Shown here in pieces: positions 1 to 3,949 of a DNA stretch of 5,671 nt. The position numbers were made by a program, and so were the translations under genes. The stretch comes from Cyanobacteria bacterium UBA8803 (GTDB lineage Bacteria; Cyanobacteriota; Cyanobacteriia; Cyanobacteriales; Coleofasciculaceae). The stretch's first letter is position 1; each line of letters starts with the position of its first letter. The notes below the pieces were generated by a model that had not been told where the DNA came from, did not search any database, and saw nothing but the letters and a program-made list of their open reading frames with translations. Location: contig DNXU01000530.1 in the NCBI GenBank assembly GCA_003505715.1, positions 1 to 5,671 on the forward strand, written 5' to 3'.

Positions 1-7
1 CCCTCTT

Positions 8-35
8 TTGCAAGAATCACCAAATCGCCCATAAT
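8..35 (+). promoter_or_regulatory. Possible sigma-70-type promoter for the SH3 lipoprotein gene
   Basis: A TTGCAA box (8-13, four of six matches to TTGACA) and a CATAAT box (30-35, five of six matches to TATAAT) are separated by 16 bases. Transcription would begin near base 42 and leave a leader of about 29 bases before the ATG at 71. Such matches occur by chance in AT-rich spacers, so this is only a candidate. Confidence 0.35.
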
Positions 36-70
36 TGGCACAATTTAAAATATTAGTGGAATTAGCGGTT

Positions 71-733
71 ATGAGAAGATTGCTGGTTTTGACTTTATTA
101 TTGGGGAGCATTACCCTGGGTTGTGGGGATACTGAGGTGGCATCAACGTCTCAAACTGATCCGAGCCAAAATGCTAACAACACTACAACAGCGAACTCTC
201 CCCAAACAACTCAGTCGTCTAGTCCGTCTCAGGTTAAAGCTTCCGGTCAAAATACTCAACCAGTCACCGCAGTTGCCAATAGTCCTGCGGCTCAGAATAA
301 TTGTCAGCTGAGCGCCTATGTAATTGATAAAGATCCCCAAGGTTTGAACGTGCGCTCTGGTCCGGGTAGCAATCATCAAGTAATTGACAATTTGCCCACT
401 ACCACGGCTGGCGTCATGGTTGATATTACCGCATCCCAAGGGGATTGGGTACAGATTACCTTGGCAGAAAGTCCTCAAAAAGTCGAATTTCAGGGCAAGG
501 GATGGGTATATGCTTCCATGTTGGGTACTAGTACTCGCGGCTATGGAACCGAGGGGGTCTCGGTTTATAATAGTGCTAATGGGAATAGTAAAGTAATCGG
601 GCGTATTCCATCAAGTACGGGAGTCAAGCTGTTAGGGTGTAACGGGGTATGGGCGTTTGTGGAATATGAAGGGTTAAAAGGATGGGTTGCACCGGATGAC
701 CAGTGTTCGAGTGCGCTGACTACCTGCTCGTGA
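71..733 (+). CDS. Putative lipoprotein with two bacterial SH3 (SH3b) domains
   Basis: This 220-residue protein is probably exported and anchored to a membrane. Residues 1-18 form a signal peptide (MRR, then a leucine-rich core) ending in T-L-G-C with C18 as the likely lipidated cysteine; the -3 position is Thr rather than Leu, so the lipobox is imperfect. Residues 19-77 are a Ser/Thr/Gln/Asn-rich flexible linker. The first SH3b domain spans about 81-152 and carries the hallmark GLNVRSGPG (91-99), a GDW strand and a GKGWVYASML end. The second spans about 162-209, with VYNSANG, VWAFVEYEGLKGWV and no RSGP motif, so it is more divergent. Five cysteines (18, 78, 190, 212, 219) leave room for disulfides around domain 2. 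SH3b domains usually bind peptidoglycan or other envelope ligands; the ligand here is unknown. The ATG at 71 is preferred over an in-frame TTG at 35, because the latter would put charged residues ahead of the signal peptide. Confidence 0.85.
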   Translation: MRRLLVLTLLLGSITLGCGDTEVASTSQTDPSQNANNTTTANSPQTTQSSSPSQVKASGQNTQPVTAVANSPAAQNNCQLSAYVIDKDPQGLNVRSGPGSNHQVIDNLPTTTAGVMVDITASQGDWVQITLAESPQKVEFQGKGWVYASMLGTSTRGYGTEGVSVYNSANGNSKVIGRIPSSTGVKLLGCNGVWAFVEYEGLKGWVAPDDQCSSALTTCS

Positions 734-787
734 AGGATAATGGAGATATGACTGCACTAAGCACGAGTTTCTAGAGTAGGAAGTTGT

Positions 788-1480
788 TTGCAAGCTAGAG
801 AGATTAAGGAGCGGCTGAACTCCCTGATCGGGGAAGCATCTGCCAAAGAACCCAGTTTAGCCAAAAGGTTAGATGAAATCAATCGATGGATTAAAGAGGT
901 CAAACCCGGTTCGCTTACCGCCAAAAAATTTGCGATCGCCTTTCTCTTGCAGGTGATCCAGGATGCTTCTGTTTGGCTGACTCTCCAAGCTCTACCTTCT
1001 CGAGAGGAGCAGGAATTTGCTTTAGAGCAGATGACACCTACTGAGCGTTATTGGTATACCTACCTGTTTCCGAAATGGATCACAGAAAACGACCCCAAGT
1101 TTTATATCTGGAAACAAAAACTGATGGCAGGGGAGTTCACTCAAGCTGATGATGACATCCTTAAATCTATGGCTGAGACGATTGTCCGTCGAGAAGGGAC
1201 TTTTTGGCGGTGCTATGTGGCAGACTTTTCCATGGCAACCGATCTCATAGTCAGCAGCCGTCAGGAAAAGCCCCTCTGCATTCAAGTGACGAGCCTAAAT
1301 AGTGATTTTGCTCGCCAAAAGTATGAGAATTGGAAGGATACCCTCCAAATATGGCGGATAGACAGAGGACTTTTCCTGAGTTACAACCCAGCAATTCCAG
1401 AGTTTGTGAATCAATTAGTCAACATGACCTTATATAACAGCGATTATCTACCCTTGGCAACTTATTTAAAATTTCCTTAA
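788..1480 (+). CDS. Uncharacterised protein with a possible degenerate PD-(D/E)XK-like fold
   Basis: This is a 230-residue soluble protein whose family I do not recognise; it has no signal peptide or membrane segment. The N-terminal third (1-80) is predicted to be helical and rich in Lys and Glu. The C-terminal half reads like a restriction-endonuclease-type core: a helix with E130 and E136, a strand with D152 (ATDLIV), a turn, then a strand ending Q166-V-T168 where active enzymes have (D/E)-x-K. After that come a helix (about 173-188) and a strand RGLFLSYNP (193-201). If the fold assignment is right, the missing catalytic lysine suggests an inactive or strongly altered nuclease fold. The start is uncertain: TTG at 788 is the only usable start codon after the in-frame TAA at 758, and it has a GGAAG at 779-783 four bases upstream; the next methionine (residue 82) would remove the helical region. 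It follows the SH3 gene by 54 bases without a terminator between them. Confidence 0.72.
   Translation: MQAREIKERLNSLIGEASAKEPSLAKRLDEINRWIKEVKPGSLTAKKFAIAFLLQVIQDASVWLTLQALPSREEQEFALEQMTPTERYWYTYLFPKWITENDPKFYIWKQKLMAGEFTQADDDILKSMAETIVRREGTFWRCYVADFSMATDLIVSSRQEKPLCIQVTSLNSDFARQKYENWKDTLQIWRIDRGLFLSYNPAIPEFVNQLVNMTLYNSDYLPLATYLKFP
932..939. repeat. HIP1 octamer
   Basis: Perfect GCGATCGC palindrome inside the second gene, in a frame that encodes Ala49-Ile50-Ala51. Confidence 0.9.
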
Positions 1481-1550
1481 GAATTGCCTGAAACATTTAT
1501 TTACCTACGAAGTTATTTATAGCAAGCGGAATTAACCGACTCGATTAGTA

Positions 1551-2081
1551 ATGGCGATCAAACAACAGAATTCCAGTCAAGACCAATTAGCAACGTTCTC
1601 TGAGGCACTAGCAGAAGTAAGAAGACTACAACAGGATTGGATGACTCACGGGCTTGATTTCGTCAAGCTGTATGTTGAGGATGTAGATGGAGATTGGCTG
1701 GAAAGGTGGGAGGAAGATGAGGGGAGTGTAGAAAGCGAAACACCTGCTAATCAAGCGTTTACATCGGGAAGGCTAGGTATCTCCATCCTAGAATCAATGA
1801 CGGCGTTCTTGAAAAGTGATGATTTAGTAGCGCTGAAGGTAAGAAAGCGTATGGGAGAGCGATCGCCTTCCGAAATTGCGGCTGAGTTAGAAAAATGCCT
1901 GAGCGGTTCTGAATATCATGACTGCCTCTGGAATGCCAAGAAGATCTTAGCGGGCAGCGTTACTGGGAAAGAAAGCGATCGCGATGGCAGTAATGGGGAA
2001 GACGAAATTGAATTGCTGGATTTAGCGGAGAGTCTGCTGGAGAAATTAGCCGAAATTAGAGGAAAATCAGAGGAAGACTAG
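1551..2081 (+). CDS. Acidic helical protein of unknown function
   Basis: This 176-residue protein matches no family I know. It is very acidic, with runs of Glu/Asp at 54-63 (WEEDEGSVES) and at the C-terminus, and it appears mostly helical. Helical stretches can be proposed at 10-40, 74-98 and 106-132, and a Leu/Glu-rich final helix at 151-170 follows a hydrophilic linker at 136-150 (GKESDRDGSNGED). The linker contains a HIP1 site and looks like a region free to vary. There is no signal peptide, membrane segment or recognisable catalytic motif, so a binding or regulatory protein is the most that can be suggested. The ATG at 1551 is the natural start, but no clear Shine-Dalgarno sequence precedes it. 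It lies 70 bases after the previous gene and is followed at once by a strong terminator, which makes it the last gene of its transcription unit. Confidence 0.78.
   Translation: MAIKQQNSSQDQLATFSEALAEVRRLQQDWMTHGLDFVKLYVEDVDGDWLERWEEDEGSVESETPANQAFTSGRLGISILESMTAFLKSDDLVALKVRKRMGERSPSEIAAELEKCLSGSEYHDCLWNAKKILAGSVTGKESDRDGSNGEDEIELLDLAESLLEKLAEIRGKSEED
1859..1866. repeat. HIP1 octamer
   Basis: Perfect GCGATCGC inside the acidic-protein gene, read as part of Glu103-Arg104-Ser105. Confidence 0.9.
1975..1982. repeat. HIP1 octamer in a protein linker
   Basis: Perfect GCGATCGC that encodes part of Ser142-Asp143-Arg144. It overlaps a one-mismatch copy (GCGATGGC, 1981-1988), and together they make up much of the hydrophilic linker of the acidic protein. 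Confidence 0.9.
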
Positions 2082-2085
2082 CCCT

Positions 2086-2125
2086 CTCCCCCCCTCTCCC
2101 AACCTTGGGAGAGGGGGGAGTTTTT
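2086..2125 (+). terminator. Strong intrinsic terminator made from a dispersed palindrome
   Basis: The left arm (2086-2100) and right arm (2107-2120) pair over 14 base pairs, nearly all G-C, with a single bulged C at 2088 and a six-base loop AACCTT. Five T follow directly (2121-2125). The structure begins five bases after the stop codon of the acidic-protein gene. The core CTCTCCCAACCTTGGGAGAG resembles a palindrome scattered through many cyanobacterial genomes, so the terminator may have arisen from, or be one copy of, that repeat. Confidence 0.85.
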
Positions 2126-2141
2126 GACAATCCTTTGGTTG

Positions 2142-2165
2142 AAGTTTGTAGCTTTAAGTTTGTAG
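2142..2165 (+). repeat. Short direct repeat of AAGTTTGTAG
   Basis: The ten bases AAGTTTGTAG occur at 2142-2151 and again at 2156-2165, a period of 14 bases. The second copy runs directly into the GGTGCGTTA palindrome. The function is unknown, and it could be a small duplication. Confidence 0.55.
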
Positions 2166-2193
2166 GGTGCGTTAGCTTTCTTAGTAACGCACC
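2166..2193. repeat. Dispersed cyanobacterial palindrome (GGTGCGTTA hairpin)
   Basis: GGTGCGTTA (2166-2174) and TAACGCACC (2185-2193) form nine perfect base pairs around a ten-base loop. From general knowledge, palindromes of the form GGTGCGTTA...TAACGCACC are common between genes in cyanobacteria. No T tract follows, so it is better read as an interspersed repeat than as a terminator. Confidence 0.7.
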
Positions 2194-2212
2194 TGCACTA
2201 ACGAGAACAAAG

Positions 2213-2266
2213 CTCACACTTTTCCGTTAGGCAAGTGTGGGAGTGTATTTCACGAGCATATCCCAC
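2213..2266 (+). promoter_or_regulatory. Two mutually exclusive hairpins upstream of the RHH gene
   Basis: CACACTT (2215-2221) can pair with AAGTGTG (2233-2239), extended by a G-T and a C-G pair. Alternatively GTGGGA (2237-2242) can pair with TCCCAC (2261-2266). The two stems share bases 2237-2239 and cannot form fully at the same time. The pair lies 52-105 bases upstream of the ribbon-helix-helix start codon. This could be an operator or a leader switch, or simply two chance hairpins; no known riboswitch was recognised. Confidence 0.3.
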
Positions 2267-2317
2267 GATTAAGAATGGTTTTAGAACCTAACACGCGCCT
2301 ACTTACACATCTAGCTG

Positions 2318-2554
2318 ATGACTCAAGACAAACCCGACAAACCCCAGGCAAAAGAGCGACGCCAGCGGATCAACCAAACCGCTAAATCAGTTAATGTGCG
2401 GCTCACCTATCAAGAATGGAAATTCTTAAGAGATGCCTCAACACAGCTCAATAAAACCATATCCGTGCTATTGCGCGACGGAGCTAGGGAAAAAATCGAG
2501 CGAGAGAGCGATCTGCGTCTAGACAACTATGACGATACCGAACACCCACCCTAA
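2318..2554 (+). CDS. Small ribbon-helix-helix (CopG/Arc-like) DNA-binding protein
   Basis: This 78-residue cytoplasmic protein has the layout of the ribbon-helix-helix fold. A basic, disordered N-terminus (1-22) precedes a strand KSVNVRLT (23-30), helix A YQEWKFLRDASTQ (31-43), a turn at N45-K46, and helix B TISVLLRDGAREKIE (47-61); the tail (62-78) is acidic. The dimer's paired strands would insert into the DNA major groove, probably through the alternating residues of VNVRL. Proteins of this size are plasmid copy-control or mobilisation factors, antitoxins, or small regulators. No toxin gene overlaps it or follows it closely; the next gene is 285 bases away behind hairpins. It may therefore be a stand-alone regulator or an orphan antitoxin. 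The ATG at 2318 is the only sensible start, and no clear Shine-Dalgarno sequence is present. Confidence 0.75.
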   Translation: MTQDKPDKPQAKERRQRINQTAKSVNVRLTYQEWKFLRDASTQLNKTISVLLRDGAREKIERESDLRLDNYDDTEHPP

Positions 2555-2563
2555 AATTTTATT

Positions 2564-2588
2564 AAGGCACCTCTTAAAAGGTGTCTTT
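2564..2588 (+). terminator. Probable terminator after the RHH gene
   Basis: Bases 2564-2572 (AAGGCACCT) pair with 2579-2587 (AGGTGTCTT) over nine base pairs including one G-U, with a six-base loop. It starts nine bases after the RHH stop codon and ends in TTT only, so the U tract is weak. Confidence 0.5.
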
Positions 2589-2603
2589 ATGAGCAAATCA
2601 TGC

Positions 2604-2618
2604 TACTCTAAAAGAGTA
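2604..2618. other. Small hairpin TACTCT/AGAGTA
   Basis: A six-base perfect stem around AAA. It is the second of four consecutive hairpins in the spacer 2555-2839 and has no recognised role. Confidence 0.35.
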
Positions 2619-2651
2619 AAGCGTAGTGTTTAACAGTTCATCACCTAACAT

Positions 2652-2684
2652 TCCGCCCGGACAAAGCGACTGGGCGGATTCTTC
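2652..2684 (+). terminator. Possible second terminator hairpin
   Basis: TCCGCCC (2652-2658) pairs with GGGCGGA (2672-2678) over seven base pairs with a 13-base loop. It is followed by TTCTTCC (2679-2685), a pyrimidine run rather than a clean U tract. It could be a back-up terminator or the end of a small untranslated RNA. Confidence 0.35.
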
Positions 2685-2697
2685 CTTATAGCTTTAT

Positions 2698-2715
2698 GGA
2701 TGGGGGTTCCCATCC
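2698..2715. other. Hairpin GGATGGG/CCCATCC
   Basis: Seven perfect base pairs around a GGTT loop. No T tract follows. It is the last of the four hairpins in this spacer; subterminal hairpins of IS200/IS605-type elements can look like this, but no transposase remnant is nearby. Confidence 0.4.
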
Positions 2716-2789
2716 TCCAGGAAAGGACAAAGGTGAAATAATTTCAGTGTAGGGCTTAGGCACATTAAGTTCGTCTAAAGTTCAAGATT

Positions 2790-2837
2790 CTCCTAAACTC
2801 CTAACCTCCTAACCTCCTGAACTTCTAAACTTCTGAA
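2790..2837 (+). repeat. Tandem array of six 8-base repeats touching a start codon
   Basis: Six contiguous octamers fit the consensus CTYCTRAM: CTCCTAAA, CTCCTAAC, CTCCTAAC, CTCCTGAA, CTTCTAAA and CTTCTGAA. The array ends two bases before the ATG at 2840. Cyanobacteria are known to carry short tandem repeats of about seven bases, mostly between genes; this one is of that general kind but has a period of eight. Its pyrimidine-rich + strand fills the position where a Shine-Dalgarno sequence would be, so the next gene has none. Copy number could vary by slippage. Confidence 0.9.
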
Positions 2838-2839
2838 TT

Positions 2840-3373
2840 ATGGACACTGCCAACCCCGAATTTCCTCCTCAAATCTCTGCCGATCTGATCGCCCTAGACA
2901 AACAAGGGCGGGTGATCCTAGTGGCAGACGTTAGAGGTAGCCGAGTCGTTAAGCTTACCCTTCCTCAATTTACTGGCTACCTAAAAGCCACCAAAACTGT
3001 TGTACCCTTTGCCATGCTAGTTGACCCAGAAACCATTGAGATTGTTCAATGGGACGGAGTTAATTGGTCAGATTCTATCTGCTCTCTAAAAACTACCGAC
3101 GTAGTGAGACCTTATATCCGTGATTTCAATAAATATATGCACCACTACGAGACCAAATGGATAACTGGGGGTTATCTCGGAGGGTTACTCTCGGCATGGA
3201 TGGACGACTTAGCATTTCACTGGAAGTTGACAACACCCCCAGCAACACAAGAGTTGGCGGCAATTGGTTTGTTACAACTTTTGGAAGACGGTAGTACGAA
3301 AACTGATGTGGAGATTGCGGGTGATACTATACTTCGAGACGAATTTTCTGATGAGTATTGGTACAGGACGTGA
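2840..3373 (+). CDS. Putative PD-(D/E)XK nuclease-like protein, coupled to a PIN-domain gene
   Basis: This is a 177-residue cytoplasmic protein. Near the N-terminus it shows the restriction-endonuclease-fold signature: A14-D15-LIALDKQGRVILVA-D30-V31-R32, that is an acidic residue at the end of one strand, a turn, and a strand with D-x-R where active enzymes have (D/E)-x-K. A helix (about 41-51) and a strand VPFAMLVDPETIEIVQWDG (55-73) follow, again typical of this fold. The Lys-to-Arg change leaves catalysis uncertain. The C-terminal part (about 105-177) is helical and acidic, and I do not recognise it. The last 53 bases overlap the start of the PIN gene in another frame, so the two proteins are probably made together and may act together. 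The ATG at 2840 sits directly after an octamer repeat array and has no Shine-Dalgarno sequence. The fold is inferred from motif layout alone. Confidence 0.72.
   Translation: MDTANPEFPPQISADLIALDKQGRVILVADVRGSRVVKLTLPQFTGYLKATKTVVPFAMLVDPETIEIVQWDGVNWSDSICSLKTTDVVRPYIRDFNKYMHHYETKWITGGYLGGLLSAWMDDLAFHWKLTTPPATQELAAIGLLQLLEDGSTKTDVEIAGDTILRDEFSDEYWYRT
3310..3323 (+). promoter_or_regulatory. Ribosome binding site and GTG start inside the upstream gene
   Basis: GGAG (3310-3313) stands seven bases before GTG (3321-3323). It decides the start of the PIN gene: the result is an N-terminus reading MILYFETNF, normal for a PIN domain. Earlier starts at 3264 and 3306 have no such site, and the ATG at 3351 would delete the catalytic acid. 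Confidence 0.65.
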
Positions 3374-3929
3374 TCCTCAAGCCAATACTTTGCTACAGAA
3401 TACGCCCTCATCGGTTCAGTTGGTGATGCCTAGCATTTGTTACATGGAAGCATTGTCGGCATTAGAACAGGAGCAGAAGTACCGCAGGCGTTTAGAGAAT
3501 GAAATTAACTTGCAAATTAGCCAGTTACGCCGAGATGTGACTTCAACCCACGCTCGAAATTTACTGGCTCTCTTAGAACAGTCCAAAACTGAAAATAAGG
3601 AACTCATTAAGGACGTTGAAATGCGTATTTTTGAAGCTATACATCAGATAGCTTCAAAGGTACAGATGATTGAATTAACTGCTGAGACTATACGTCAGCA
3701 CAGAGTTATGCCTTTATTCGACCAAGATCATACAGATAACTTGCTCTTGTACTGCATACTTCACCATGCCTATTGTCATCCCACTGAAAGCAAGGCATTC
3801 CTGAGCAGCAATTCCCGTGAATTTCGACAAGTAGAAGTTCAAGATGCTCTACGCAATGCTGGCGTGACTAACTATTTTACTCGCACCCAAGATTTTTTGG
3901 CTTGGTTACAGTCCCAACCCAGTTCTTAA
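3321..3929 (+). CDS. PIN-domain protein (putative ribonuclease) with a helical insert
   Basis: From the GTG start this is a 202-residue protein with the acidic landmarks of the PIN ribonuclease fold. These are ILYFE6-T-N8 at the end of strand 1 (Glu instead of the usual Asp), PSICYME43 in the second helix, D134/D136/D139 in FDQDHTDNLLLYCILHHA, and FLSSN164SREF at the strand that closes the metal site. PIN proteins are metal-dependent nucleases that cut RNA, and many are VapC-type toxins. At 202 residues it is longer than the usual VapC of about 130. The extra length lies between E43 and D134 and is helical and charged (about 49-126), probably a coiled-coil insert. The start overlaps the upstream PD-(D/E)XK-like gene by 53 bases, which implies translational coupling. 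The partner could restrain the PIN protein, as antitoxins do, or join it in one nucleic-acid-cutting system. Confidence 0.8.
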   Translation: MILYFETNFLMSIGTGRDPQANTLLQNTPSSVQLVMPSICYMEALSALEQEQKYRRRLENEINLQISQLRRDVTSTHARNLLALLEQSKTENKELIKDVEMRIFEAIHQIASKVQMIELTAETIRQHRVMPLFDQDHTDNLLLYCILHHAYCHPTESKAFLSSNSREFRQVEVQDALRNAGVTNYFTRTQDFLAWLQSQPSS

Positions 3930-3949
3930 ACAGCTCGTATACGGAAATC

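Noticed and set aside
35..70. Upstream TTG start for the SH3 lipoprotein
   Set aside because: It would add twelve residues with Lys and Glu before the signal peptide, and the ATG at 71 gives a normal signal peptide.
143..478. A 111-codon reverse-strand frame across the SH3 gene
   Set aside because: The + strand frame has a signal peptide and SH3 motifs; the reverse frame is an unsupported shadow.
2640..2730. End of an IS200/IS605-type mobile element
   Set aside because: The hairpins are suggestive, but there is no transposase or TnpB remnant and no second end that I can see.
2790..2837. CRISPR array
   Set aside because: The units are eight bases, contiguous and without spacers, so this is a simple tandem repeat.
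3264..3320. Longer PIN protein starting at 3264 or 3306
   Set aside because: Neither start has a ribosome binding site, and the extra residues are not part of a PIN fold; the GTG at 3321 has GGAG at the right distance.
2318..3929. A standard VapBC toxin-antitoxin operon formed by the RHH and PIN genes
   Set aside because: The genes are not adjacent, hairpins and another gene separate them, and the PIN gene overlaps a different partner.
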